In this document: positions 18,553 to 28,700 of the stretch, piece by piece
How the letters are laid out: the number at the start of each line of letters is the position of its first letter
Position numbering within the stretch: the stretch's first letter is position 1
NCBI GenBank assembly: GCA_016717265.1
Contig: JADKFX010000001.1
Location: 3,670,501 to 3,734,500, forward strand
DNA: 64,000 nt
Source: Saprospiraceae bacterium
GTDB taxonomy: Bacteria > Bacteroidota > Bacteroidia > Chitinophagales > Saprospiraceae
Direction: 5' to 3'
Position numbers and translations under genes: made by a program
Notes under the pieces: generated by a model
The model's database searches: none
What the model saw: the letters and a program-made list of their open reading frames with translations, nothing else
Told to the model about the DNA's origin: nothing

Positions 18553-19503
18553 CTAAAGTGGCGCTCGTCTCTGATATCGTCCATATAATCCAAAAGCATT
18601 ATCCTTTGTATCCTTCAAGACATTAAATCTTGAACATTCCAGTCCTTTAGAATAAAATATATCATTATTCGGAGTATTCAAAATTCCGAACGCACCAGAA
18701 TTTGATTCTCCTTCATTATTATCTCGCCTACTGGCAACCAAGCCGGTTTGGATTCTAAAATTTCTTAGTTCTTTGGACCACGGTACCAGGTTAAAATTCG
18801 CTGCAAGCAAAACATTTGGAAAGTCCATTTTAATTTTTACAGCTAAAGAATCTAGAAATAAATTAAGTTTCTGATAAGAATTCAAAGTAATTGGAGGCAA
18901 TGAATTGGAAACTAAAATCTTAAAGCTATCATTGGTATCATTAATCACCCCTAAATTTAAAATAGGATTTCCAAAAATACCAAAACTCGATTCTTCATAA
19001 AATTTAAATTTAGATAAAACAGCTTTACCTAACGGATCGACTCTGGGCAACATGGATTGATATGGGTATTTTGATCGAATTTCTTGTAATAATTTGATTT
19101 TATCGGGTGTGAGTTCTTCTATAAGGACGATATCTGCATCTATCAAATAAATTGTATTCATAGTCTTATTCTCATCATCATTACTTAATGTAAGGTTTGC
19201 AAATAAGACACTAATTGAACTTGGATTATTGAAACTTGCCAGTCGAAGATCCGTATTAAACGAATTCATAAGAAAAAATGCAATCAGCCCGGATGCAAAG
19301 AAACTTGAATATAAAATTTTTTCATTTCCTATAAATAAAGAAATAATACCGATTATCAAGCAAATTAGCATCCAATGAATGGCATAACCTGAATACTCAC
19401 GAACAATTAAATAGTTTGGGGGAAATAGAAAAACCAGAGAAATAAGCATGATTACACTTATTATAATCCATTGAAATAATTTTGAATAATTCAATATCCC
19501 CAT
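18553..19503 (-). CDS. Membrane protein with degenerate endonuclease/exonuclease/phosphatase fold
   Basis: 316 residues from ATG 19503 (an upstream TTG is rejected because a -7 element begins 14 bases upstream). Three hydrophobic segments (~14-32, ~42-58, ~62-80) are followed by an EEP-like domain. Family marks are partly kept: NLTLSNDD, the metal-ligand Glu in DIVLIEELT, and GKAVLSK. The usual catalytic GDFN is AANFN here, and the terminal SDH motif after the IFYSKGL block is missing (NAFGLYGRYQRRAPL). The phosphodiesterase activity is therefore probably lost; a structural or binding role is possible. It is likely in one operon with the aspartic protease. Confidence 0.72.
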   Translation of the reverse strand: MGILNYSKLFQWIIISVIMLISLVFLFPPNYLIVREYSGYAIHWMLICLIIGIISLFIGNEKILYSSFFASGLIAFFLMNSFNTDLRLASFNNPSSISVLFANLTLSNDDENKTMNTIYLIDADIVLIEELTPDKIKLLQEIRSKYPYQSMLPRVDPLGKAVLSKFKFYEESSFGIFGNPILNLGVINDTNDSFKILVSNSLPPITLNSYQKLNLFLDSLAVKIKMDFPNVLLAANFNLVPWSKELRNFRIQTGLVASRRDNNEGESNSGAFGILNTPNNDIFYSKGLECSRFNVLKDTKDNAFGLYGRYQRRAPL

Positions 19504-19516
19504 TTTGAACAATCTA

Positions 19517-19524
19517 CAAAAATA
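19517..19524 (-). promoter_or_regulatory. -7 element TATTTTTG
   Basis: Exact TAnnTTTG on the minus strand, 13 bases upstream of ATG 19503 of the EEP-like gene. Confidence 0.45.
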
Positions 19525-19686
19525 AAGACGAAATAGGAATAAAATAGGTTTTTAATGATATCTATCAATAAAAAACTATCTATTTAAATTTTGAGTTCAT
19601 CTTAAAACTTCAAATGATTCATTTGTACAATCCAAATTTAAGATTATCCCATTAAAAAAAATTGAATTTAAGATTTACAAATATAC

Positions 19687-22260
19687 TCAGTAATCGATAA
19701 CAACTCGCTCTTTAATTCGAAATTGATCACCATCTGGGTGCAATAATTCTACCTGAATAATGTAATTTGCACGATTCAATCGGGAGCCTGTATCATCTTC
19801 ACCATTCCAAATCAGAAAATCATTAGGAGCTAAAACCAGATAACTTAATGACTTTTGTTTTACGCCCGCTAAATCAAATATTTCAACACGTGATTTGTAC
19901 CCGGTTTTTGGCAGCGTAAAATAGAGCATTAAGTAATCCTGATAACCGTCTCCATTTGGACTAATTACTTTGGATGACAATCTAATGTGCTCGTCACTTT
20001 GCTTTATGAAGGTATCTAGCTGCTGGCTGTTGGCGATACCTGGAGTGCCATAATCAAAATGTGCAGCTGCAGATTGCCAGTTATATTGTTTTGCAGATGA
20101 CAGATTCATTTGAATTTTTTCAAGCGATACGCCTTCTACATTATGAATAAATGGGTGATGCCAACTACTCTTAAATTCTACGCTATCCAATATCACCAAA
20201 TGATTAAAATTATTAAGTCCAAGATACAAATAAGCGCCTTCATCATTCATTGGTGGCAATTCAGTAGCAATAATTTGCAGCGAATCATGAAATCTATACC
20301 TTTTCATTAAATCCGAAGGATCTTTTGTAAACGCAAGATACTGATTTGGTAAAATCACTTTTTCCGCATTTAAAGAAGTCCAGGTTGTTCCCAAATCACG
20401 ATTTGAAATCATCAATTGTTTAGTAGAAATTACTTTGTCGCTTTTGTTATAAATTTCAACAAAATCATTTCCACCGCTATATGGATCAAATAAGACTTCA
20501 GACCAAACTAAATCTCCTTCAGAAGCTTGAACTGGCAGTGCAAAAAATTCTGAAATCAGCGAATTAAGATTCTGAAAACAATCATTTAGCTCTTTTATGG
20601 CAAGTTGATACTGAATGCCCTTTTCCAAAGGTTCATCAAGTAAAAGAATAATTTCATTTTTTCCAGGTAACAACAAATCAACCGTTGCAATTGCACGACT
20701 TGGTGAAATTATAAAGTTCGTCTTCCGAAACTGGGTTGTATAATGTAAAGATTCGTTAAATACCAATTTAATTTCCCACTCACTTAAAGCAAAAACCTCT
20801 AATAATTCAGGTCCGAGCAGGTCTTCACCAGTTGTCTCCGATGAATTTTTGACTCCTGGGGTACCTCCTGAAAAGTGATTGCTGGCTTTCCAGTTGCTTT
20901 TGTTCTGGCATAAATTTGAAGTATTGATAATTTCAAGGGTATACCCACCTTCTTTTTTAATAGAAGAATCGTACCAACTATCGTCAAAAAATAGCTCATG
21001 AATCAATTCAAAATTAGGATTGTATAAACTTAAATGTTCTGCTGTATTATTTATACTCGGAAAATTATGGAGCCCTATGAAATTGCCAAAACTTTTAAAC
21101 GCTAAAGTGTCCTTTATAGACCCTACAATTAAATAAGAATTTGGATCAATCCTAATATCTGGAAAAAAAGCTTCTGTTGCACCATCGGAAAAGCTACAAT
21201 TCTGAAGCTTGAGTTCGTATTTACTCCGATTTTTAATTTCAATGAATTCCTTTTCAGGAAGACCAACAACAGGTGTTGGATCGGCCATAAATTCTGAAAT
21301 AATTAAGTCAAGAAATCCTGGAATTATGGAATAGCGTGCTTCAAAATGGATACTATCTTCAATGCTAAAATTCCCAAAATAATCAGCAATCCCTTGAAAA
21401 ATCAAAACATAGGAATTGCCAAAAATAAATTGATTATCAAAAAACAAGAGAATTTGATCTGGTTTAGAATAGGTGATCTGAATTGGATTTCCAATTTCAA
21501 TAATATTAAATTGGTCAAAATTTTTTACGCTATTTGAATCAATTTCTTCATTGAAATGGATCTCCAATTGGTTTTTGGATGTTACCAGAATACTGGATAC
21601 TTTAGGTGCAATTAAATCTTTACGAATAGGCGCAACGGAAATATCATCAAAGTAAAATCGATCCTTTCTGGTTTCTGTATAGATACATTGTATACCAAAA
21701 TAACACGTATCCATTTTAATACTTGGAACTCCATATAGTATTCTTTCCTGAAACGCTTGATTGCCTCCAAAGTAATCTATTGAAAACGACCAAATACTAT
21801 CACTATATTTATGAATTAACATGCGGGCTGTTGCCGGATCACCTCCAAGTTTTGCGAGCTCCCCTTGTCCCAATAAAATTTTGGATGCATTTTCTTTTAA
21901 ATAAAATTTCCAATTATCATTGGTGCCATTTTCGCCAATTTCAAGTACAAAAGCATTCGCAGAATCAAATTCTGTACGATCAGCCATTAAGATTATCAAT
22001 AATTTATTTGTAGCTGATGGTGCAAAATCCATTTTAAAATAAAATGACCAGCTCATACTATCATGCTTTTGAATCTGATGAAAAAGCATTGAATTACCTG
22101 CATCCATTGCATTTAATTGCAGTTCTTGTTGAAGATTGATTTTAAAATCCGATCGATCCCCTATCCAGGCGGAATCGAAGCCATTTGAAAAGCGGTCATG
22201 CCATTGGGCACAAAGGAATTGCAGGCCAAATAGGCCGATTAGGGTCAAGGTGTGTCTCAT
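19687..22260 (-). CDS. Secreted lamin-tail-domain surface protein
   Basis: 857 residues: signal peptide (~1-18), LamG-like jelly-roll domain (~20-210), Ig-like domain of the SbsA/Big_5 type (~220-310), lamin-tail domain 1 (~320-440; LIISEFMADPTPV, KEFIEIKNRS), a second Ig-like domain, lamin-tail domain 2 (~590-720; WSEVLFDPYSGGNDFVEIYN) and a C-terminal ~90-residue domain (VISPNGDGYQDYLMLYF, VEIFDLAGV). The SPNGDG motif is like the gliding-motility-associated (CHU_C/T9SS type B) or FlgD-like C-terminal domains, so T9SS export is plausible. No enzymatic motif. It is divergent from asd with only ~60 bases between the starts. Confidence 0.82.
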   Translation of the reverse strand: MRHTLTLIGLFGLQFLCAQWHDRFSNGFDSAWIGDRSDFKINLQQELQLNAMDAGNSMLFHQIQKHDSMSWSFYFKMDFAPSATNKLLIILMADRTEFDSANAFVLEIGENGTNDNWKFYLKENASKILLGQGELAKLGGDPATARMLIHKYSDSIWSFSIDYFGGNQAFQERILYGVPSIKMDTCYFGIQCIYTETRKDRFYFDDISVAPIRKDLIAPKVSSILVTSKNQLEIHFNEEIDSNSVKNFDQFNIIEIGNPIQITYSKPDQILLFFDNQFIFGNSYVLIFQGIADYFGNFSIEDSIHFEARYSIIPGFLDLIISEFMADPTPVVGLPEKEFIEIKNRSKYELKLQNCSFSDGATEAFFPDIRIDPNSYLIVGSIKDTLAFKSFGNFIGLHNFPSINNTAEHLSLYNPNFELIHELFFDDSWYDSSIKKEGGYTLEIINTSNLCQNKSNWKASNHFSGGTPGVKNSSETTGEDLLGPELLEVFALSEWEIKLVFNESLHYTTQFRKTNFIISPSRAIATVDLLLPGKNEIILLLDEPLEKGIQYQLAIKELNDCFQNLNSLISEFFALPVQASEGDLVWSEVLFDPYSGGNDFVEIYNKSDKVISTKQLMISNRDLGTTWTSLNAEKVILPNQYLAFTKDPSDLMKRYRFHDSLQIIATELPPMNDEGAYLYLGLNNFNHLVILDSVEFKSSWHHPFIHNVEGVSLEKIQMNLSSAKQYNWQSAAAHFDYGTPGIANSQQLDTFIKQSDEHIRLSSKVISPNGDGYQDYLMLYFTLPKTGYKSRVEIFDLAGVKQKSLSYLVLAPNDFLIWNGEDDTGSRLNRANYIIQVELLHPDGDQFRIKERVVIDY

Positions 22261-22301
22261 AACACCAAGTTAATACAATTCGTAGAATATCAAATGAAAA
22301 T

Positions 22302-22309
22302 TAACTTTG
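22302..22309 (+). promoter_or_regulatory. asd promoter -7 element TAACTTTG
   Basis: Exact TAnnTTTG 14 bases before the asd ATG. A near-consensus -33 (TTCG at 22279-22282) lies exactly 19 bases upstream. Confidence 0.55.
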
Positions 22310-22323
22310 CATAAATATTTTTT

Positions 22324-23322
22324 ATGAAATTAGCAATCGTTGGAGTAACTGGTTTGGTCGGACAAGTAGTTTTAAAAGTATTAGAAGAATTTAATCTTCC
22401 AATTGAAAAAATCTACTTTGTTGCTTCTGAGAGATCCGTAGGCAAAAAGATTCATTGGGCCGAAACGGAATATGAAGTCATTGGAATGGAAGAAGCGATT
22501 CATTCAAAACCTGATATTGCTATATTTTCAGCTGGAGGAAACACTTCCTTAGAATGGGCTCCAAAATTTGCAGCGGTAGGATGTTATGTAATTGACAATT
22601 CTTCTGCCTGGAGAATGGACCCCGATTGTCCATTAGTGGTACCGGAGATCAATGCAGATACAATCCAGGAAAATACGAAAATCATAGCAAATCCAAATTG
22701 TTCTACTATACAAATGGTAATGGCTTTAAATCCATTACAGCTAAAATATGGAATAGATCGACTGGTCATTTCTACGTATCAATCTTTTACAGGTACCGGA
22801 ATGAAGGCTGTAAAACAATATGAATCTGAACTTCATGGCCTACCTGTTGAAGAACCAAGAGCCTATCATCACCCTATTTTTGAGAATTGCATTCCACATT
22901 GTGATGTATTTCTTGAAAATGGATATACCAAAGAAGAAATGAAAATGGTGCATGAAACACATAAAATATGGAGAGACCCGGGGATTAAAATTACAGCCAC
23001 TGCAGTAAGGGTTCCGGTTCATGGTGGCCATTCTGAATCCATAAATGTTGCCCTGAAAAATTCTTTTGATGTAGCTGAATTAAGGCAACTCTTGGCTCAA
23101 ACCAAAGGAATAAAAGTTCTGGATAAACCATTGGAATTCGAATATCCAACACCTCAACAAGCTAAAAATCAAGATGCTGTTTTGGTAGGAAGAATACGAA
23201 GAGATGAGTCGCAGGCAAATACACTAAATCTTTGGGTTTCAGCTGATAACCTTAGAAAAGGAGCAGCAACAAATGCAGTTCAGATTGCTGCTTATTTGAT
23301 AACTGAAGGTTTTGTGAAATGA
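22324..23322 (+). CDS. asd: Aspartate-semialdehyde dehydrogenase
   Basis: 332 residues, the usual length. The Rossmann start is KLAIVGVTGLVGQ; the catalytic cysteine is Cys126 in IIANPNCSTIQMV and the acid/base His is His236 in VPVHGGHSES. It reduces aspartyl phosphate with NADPH to the semialdehyde, the branch point to lysine/diaminopimelate, threonine and methionine. Its stop overlaps the start of a small downstream ORF (ATGA), so translation is probably coupled. Confidence 0.97.
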   Translation: MKLAIVGVTGLVGQVVLKVLEEFNLPIEKIYFVASERSVGKKIHWAETEYEVIGMEEAIHSKPDIAIFSAGGNTSLEWAPKFAAVGCYVIDNSSAWRMDPDCPLVVPEINADTIQENTKIIANPNCSTIQMVMALNPLQLKYGIDRLVISTYQSFTGTGMKAVKQYESELHGLPVEEPRAYHHPIFENCIPHCDVFLENGYTKEEMKMVHETHKIWRDPGIKITATAVRVPVHGGHSESINVALKNSFDVAELRQLLAQTKGIKVLDKPLEFEYPTPQQAKNQDAVLVGRIRRDESQANTLNLWVSADNLRKGAATNAVQIAAYLITEGFVK

Positions 23323-23462
23323 AGAACTTAAAAGAAATATTGGAAAATTCCTTTTTTGGATTGATTTTTGCAACTTTTAAACGTTTAGAATACAAGGAAC
23401 TATATTTACAGAGACCTCTTGTTGGTGAGGAAATGATGATTTATTTTAGAATACAGACATAA
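23319..23462 (+). CDS. Small ORF overlapping the asd stop codon
   Basis: 47 codons starting at the ATG that overlaps the TGA of asd (ATGA), ending with TAA at 23460. The product begins MKNLKEILENSFFGLIFATF and ends MMIYFRIQT. It is basic with a short hydrophobic stretch. It fills most of the gap between asd and the coiled-coil gene. Overlap and co-direction suggest translational coupling, but no family is recognised and it may be non-coding. Confidence 0.35.
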   Translation: MKNLKEILENSFFGLIFATFKRLEYKELYLQRPLVGEEMMIYFRIQT

Positions 23463-23473
23463 AATCTTGATGA

Positions 23474-24898
23474 ATGAGAACCAGGTTAGTGGTTTGGGGC
23501 AACAATGCTAAGGAAGAACGAGTATTACTTGCTGTTTCCTTAAATGCAGAAGAAAATAAAGTAGACATTTGGAGCATACCAGAAAAAGATATTCCAGAAG
23601 AATTTTATAACAAAATGATGAGTCAATGGCGGGAAGGTCAAGATTTTGATTTGCCTTCATCAACCGAACATCGATTAATCGAATTAACGATGGCCGATGG
23701 AATTTTACCTGAAGACCTAAAAGTTGAAAAATCAGATATCATTCAACGGGCTCAGATGGAATGGCATTTTGTTGTATTGTCTACCAAATTATACAAAAAC
23801 TTCAAACACGAATTAGAAGATCTTACAGATAAAGTTAAACGACTTGAAGCTTATCAACAACCTGTTTGGGATGAGTTGAAACAAACCTGGGCGAACATTC
23901 AACAACATATCATTGACAAAAATATTTTTAAAGATCATGGAGATTCACTGCGTGAAAAATCAAATTCACTATTTGATGAACTTAAAAAATTAAGAAGCGT
24001 TTTATCGGCAGAGCTAAATCAAAAATCAAAAGAAGTTTCCAATTTTTTCTTGACAAAAATTACAGAAATTGATCAAAAGATTCAAGCTGGAGCGCTATTA
24101 AAACCTTTATTTGATCAATTAGTTACGATTCAAAGTGATTTAAAAGGAAAGTCTTTTCAAAGAGAAGACCGGGAAATAATTCTTTCTAAATTGAATGAAG
24201 CATTTAAAGCGATTCGCGATAAACGAGAAAAACGAGATGCAAATCGAGAACAAAATGGTTCTGGGGATGAACGTCTTACGAGAAGGTATGAAGGACTGCT
24301 TGGTGCGATTCAAAAAATGGAACAATCTATTGACTTTGAAAGAAAAAATATAGATTTTGAAAATCGCAGAATTGCAACTACAACAGGACAACTAGAAGCT
24401 CAAATCCGGGTTGCAAAAATTAAGATGATCGAAGAACGGATGAAATCCAAGCAAGAAAAAATTAAAGAATTATACGAAACTAAAGAAAAACTTGAAGTAG
24501 TTATTGAAAAAGTTAAAAAGCGTGATGACAAATTAAAACAACGACAAGAACGCAATAATACATTTCAGGCAGAAAAAGAAAAGGTTAAGGCTAAAATTAG
24601 TGAAACTATTCATCAAGCACAGGATCAAATTCCAGAAGAACTTCAGGAAAAATTATCTAAAGCTGCTGAAGAAATTAAATCCACGAAAAAACCAGCAAAA
24701 AAGAAGCCTAAAATTGTATCAGAAATTGAAGAAAACCATGTTTCGGAAGTTTCAGATACAGAACAAATTGAACCAAAAGAACAGGAAATTAGTTCTGATC
24801 TAAGTCAAGATTCCAGTCCTGAACCGGATGTTCAAGCTCCAACCGAAAACCTTCATGCTGATCAAAGTAGCGACATGAATCCAACGGAAGAAGAATAA
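23474..24898 (+). CDS. Long coiled-coil protein, function unknown
   Basis: 474 residues. A short globular N-terminal domain (RTRLVVWGNNAKEERVLLAV, ~1-85) is followed by an almost continuous charged helical region (~95-390) rich in K/E/R/Q with heptad-like spacing, and a low-complexity acidic Pro/Ser/Glu tail (~400-474). No signal peptide or TM segment, so it is cytoplasmic. It resembles conserved but uncharacterised Bacteroidota proteins of DUF349/SMC-like appearance. It lies just after asd and the micro-ORF and just before the HAD gene, all co-directional. Confidence 0.78.
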   Translation: MRTRLVVWGNNAKEERVLLAVSLNAEENKVDIWSIPEKDIPEEFYNKMMSQWREGQDFDLPSSTEHRLIELTMADGILPEDLKVEKSDIIQRAQMEWHFVVLSTKLYKNFKHELEDLTDKVKRLEAYQQPVWDELKQTWANIQQHIIDKNIFKDHGDSLREKSNSLFDELKKLRSVLSAELNQKSKEVSNFFLTKITEIDQKIQAGALLKPLFDQLVTIQSDLKGKSFQREDREIILSKLNEAFKAIRDKREKRDANREQNGSGDERLTRRYEGLLGAIQKMEQSIDFERKNIDFENRRIATTTGQLEAQIRVAKIKMIEERMKSKQEKIKELYETKEKLEVVIEKVKKRDDKLKQRQERNNTFQAEKEKVKAKISETIHQAQDQIPEELQEKLSKAAEEIKSTKKPAKKKPKIVSEIEENHVSEVSDTEQIEPKEQEISSDLSQDSSPEPDVQAPTENLHADQSSDMNPTEEE

Positions 24899-24927
24899 AT
24901 TTCTGACTATTGTTTATTTTTAGTCGC

Positions 24928-25365
24928 ATGGCAGAAAACAATAAATTAAAATTAAGAAAGCAAATTGATAGTGAAGGAAAATTAGCATCCCCTTTATTAC
25001 CGGATGATATAAAGAATTTTTTGGTTGATATTGATGGTACTATTTGCGATGATATCCCAAATGAAGAACCAGAACGAATGATCACGGTGGAACCTTATCC
25101 AGATGCAATTCAGGTTATAAATCAATGGTATGATGAAGGTCATATAATAACCTTTTTTACCTCTCGTACAGATGCACATAAAGAAATCACAGAAAATTGG
25201 TTGAACCGCTGTGGTTTTAAATATCATTTCCTTTTATTAAATAAACCACGCGGCGGGAATTATCATTGGATTGATAATCATATTGTTCGTGCCACCCGAT
25301 ATGAAGGTAAATTCTCACAACAATTTATAGAAGTCACCAAAAAGATTCAAGTCTTTGAACCTTAA
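24928..25365 (+). CDS. Small HAD-superfamily phosphatase-like protein
   Basis: 145 residues from ATG 24928; a TTG extension to 24910 is not needed. HAD motif I is NFLVDIDGTICDD (nucleophile and acid/base Asp), motif II is ITFFTSRTDAH, and the late motif is YHWIDNHIVRA. A cap domain is absent. Relatives in Bacteroidota are often named phosphoheptose isomerase, but the HAD motifs argue for a phosphatase or phosphotransferase; the substrate is unknown. It follows the coiled-coil gene by 29 bases. Confidence 0.8.
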   Translation: MAENNKLKLRKQIDSEGKLASPLLPDDIKNFLVDIDGTICDDIPNEEPERMITVEPYPDAIQVINQWYDEGHIITFFTSRTDAHKEITENWLNRCGFKYHFLLLNKPRGGNYHWIDNHIVRATRYEGKFSQQFIEVTKKIQVFEP

Positions 25366-25766
25366 TACCATTAATTTAAACCTACTTGAAAAAAATATAA
25401 AGGGTCAATTTAATTATCTACGCAGTAACACATTTTAGAGAATTTATTTCAAGTTCAAAAAACAGCAACGTCTGCCTTTATTATTGTATAGTTCATGGTA
25501 TTGTATTAAAACAATTGCGATCCTATGCTATGAGTTACTATCACTCAAATCAAAAATTCTAAAAAATAGTTGCGACAACTGAATAAAAATTACAAACCAG
25601 ATAGAATATTAAAAGAATTTAAAAACTTAATGAAACGTTTAAACCTCCGTTTAGTAAATTATTGCTATCAAGTCTTATTAAATATCTAAAATACGATCTT
25701 TAATTTTTAATAAAAAAAGGCTGTCAGAATTCTGACAACCTTTTTTATATATTTCATTTCCCTTTT
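25366..25766. other. Intergenic region between convergent genes
   Basis: About 400 bases between the HAD gene (plus) and the M36 protease gene (minus). Apart from the strong hairpin near the right end, nothing is recognised: no tRNA-like fold, no repeat, no credible ORF (the longest ATG frame near 25630 is 19 codons). Confidence 0.6.
25713..25746 (-). terminator. Intrinsic terminator after the M36 protease gene
   Basis: Stem AAGGcTGTCAGA / TCTGACAaCCTT flanked by A-run and T-run on both sides, with an AT turn. It is 20 bases past the minus-strand protease stop; the symmetrical A/T flanks would let it also stop plus-strand transcription from the HAD gene. Confidence 0.8.
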
Positions 25767-28700
25767 TTATCGAATCATTATTTTGGAATAGCTGTGAATT
25801 TTATCACCGATGCCTTCCAACAAAACCATACCCTTTGGTAGATCTAAAGTAGAAATTTTAGTCAATTGTGAATTTGAAGCAATTTCAACTCGCTTTAATT
25901 CTTGTCCGTTAATTGACCTCATGATGAGCGTCTTAAATTGTTTTTCTAAATCTGTTTTGAAAATAAAGTAATCTCCTGCTGGATTTGGAAAAACTTTAAA
26001 GCTTCTAGCAACTGGCTTTTTAGAATCGGTTCCAACAATTTTATCTGAATCTGCCAAAGTTCCTTTACCTGAAGCGGAAACACAGACATTCTCACCTTCC
26101 GCGGTGGTAACACAAACTTCAGAATTATAAAATTTAGGATAGATAAATTCTATATTATCAATAACCCAACCAAGAATTGTATTGGTATTCGGACTTACAT
26201 TTAAACTATCACTTCCAAAACGAAAACGAACTTGTACTTTTTCATTTTTATATTCAGATAAACTTAGTACGGTCGGTATAAATTCATTGCTTTCGCCAGA
26301 AAATGCAGAAGCATTTGGTACGACAAAGGTTTCATAATTAATTAAGCCAGTATAACCGTTTAATGAAAATTCTTCAGGTTTTACAGCTTGCCAGAAAAAT
26401 CCATCTTTTGAGATTTCTAGAATTCCGCCATCATAGGACTTTTCCGTATTGAAAAAATGATAAAAATACAAGGACGGATCTGCACCAGATAATTGAAAAG
26501 CTTGTTTTGTAAAAACTGTAAAATCATTTGAAATACCTTCTTTCTCTTCAGCGATCCATGCAAATGACTGATCTACACCATAGCCTTCATCCCGATACCA
26601 AAGTTGCGTTCCTTTGGAAATATCTATATCCCAATTATCTTCTCCTTGCTCTATATCATCATACCACAGTGTTGTTGATGCAATACCTGGATCCGTACTC
26701 ACTTTATAACTAAGAGTTCTTGATTCTAAAGATTTTAATTGCGGTATAGTCCATATCAATTGATTTCCATTTACCTGAGGAACTGGACTACCGGTACCCG
26801 GCACATACGAACAACCGTTCGGTATGTTTTCTGTAATTACTACATTGTTTGCAGCACCTGCTTTATAATTATGCACTTCGATTGTGTAACTATATTGATC
26901 ACCTGGTTTTACAACATCATTTTTAATAAACGTGTTAGCATTTAAATAATATCCCGCTTTTTTATCAACCAGTAGCTTATTGACGCAAATAAGCGCAGGT
27001 AAGAAACTTTCTGTTTCATCGCCAACCATATTATTGGATCCTTGCTTAGCAAAAAATCCCATGCCTCTTCTGGCAAAAACTTCCCATATTAGACAACCGT
27101 TTTTTCCTTGATTATTAATCGTATCTGCTTTTAAAATTGCATTTCTTCCATCTATAAAACCTGGACTACAGGGCTGAAGTTTCATGCCATCCATGACCAA
27201 TTGAATACAAATATTATTACCAGCAGTTTTGTTTTTTAAATCTGGATCATATCCATATTTATCTGATAATGCCCAGTATAAATCCCATAAAACAGTAGTC
27301 CAAACTTCCCCGAGATTATGAGATTCTGCATCTATATTTTTGTAAGTAAACTCGTTCAAAGTCATATCTGTTGTATAGGGCCTTCTGCGCAGTCCGGCAC
27401 CTGTTGGTTTTTCATTTAAGGCATAGCTTCCGACACCTCTTGCATCGGTTGCTTTATCCCCGGTTTTTGCAGTCATTATTAAAGCTAAAAAATCACTCCA
27501 ACCTTCCCCCATTTGTTCACCGTTGCCTAAACAGTTAGTACGGGATGGTCCTCCAGTTAAACGATTTGAAACACCATGGCCATATTCGTGCGCAATAATA
27601 CCATTGTCAAAATCACCATCTAAGCTATCCGGACCTGAACTCGCACCGGGTTCCCGTATTTGAATTTTTAGCTCACCATTCTTTACCATTAATTTTAATC
27701 GGTTGCAGATACTCTTTGTTGTAAAATATGCAGGAATAGTAACCCGGCCTCCAACAGCACCAGCACCCATGGTAACAAAAGCATCTTCAAAATTACAAAC
27801 AATGACACCAATAGCACCTGAATCCTGTGCATTTAAAGCTTTTACTCCAAATTCACAAGTACCGCGATCAATCAATACAATTTTACCTTGAATTTCAGAT
27901 CTTCGCATTCCCCGCACACAAGCGAGTGTTGGGTTTGGAGAATGATCATTGGCAATCACGACATCCGCTTCCCTTGTCGGTGGTGGAGCTCCACCCCAGC
28001 CACTTGCTCTTCTTGACTCAATGCTTCCTATCAGAGAATCTGGTTTTGAAATATAAGTTTCAACTCCTGATGCCAACCAAAGAAACATTTGCATTCTTCC
28101 ACTGCTACCATCTGGAGGGGTAGAAAAATTTGCATTATCTGTACCCGATCCATCTTGTGCTTCAGCCAAAACAGGATCATTGCCTGTACCTCCTTTGTTA
28201 TAATTATTAAACTGGAAATTACCCGCAGCTTCATTAAATCCAAATAGATACAAATTATCATGCATCATGTTATTCAAATAAAATAAATTAACAGTTGCTG
28301 CTTTTGAATAAGCACTTGGATCTGCATTCTGATCAAAGGGGAAATCAAAAATCAATTCTGATCCTCCGTTTGGTTCTCCATTGTCAGCTATATTGTCACC
28401 ATTTCTATCAAGGTATGCATGTACGTTGTTTCCACGGGTAATATTGTATTCTGCACCTGTAACCCCATTCGTATCATGCCATCCAAAAGGGGATGCGGGA
28501 GCAGTAGCCGGATTTACTACTAATTGCCTTGGCCCATGCTTTGGACTTTCGAAAGGTAAGGGAACTACATTATAAGTATTTGGGGCAGCTATTGACGTTG
28601 TATTTAAGACTGACAAGACTTCTTTTACAGGAGTATAATTTTCTTTGAATGCTTTTTGCTGATCCATACACTTACTATGCCCTGGATGATCAAATGTACA

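Noticed and set aside
25366..25766. Possible small RNA or attachment site in the 400-base gap
   Set aside because: No cloverleaf, conserved RNA motif or direct repeats were seen; only the terminator hairpin stands out.
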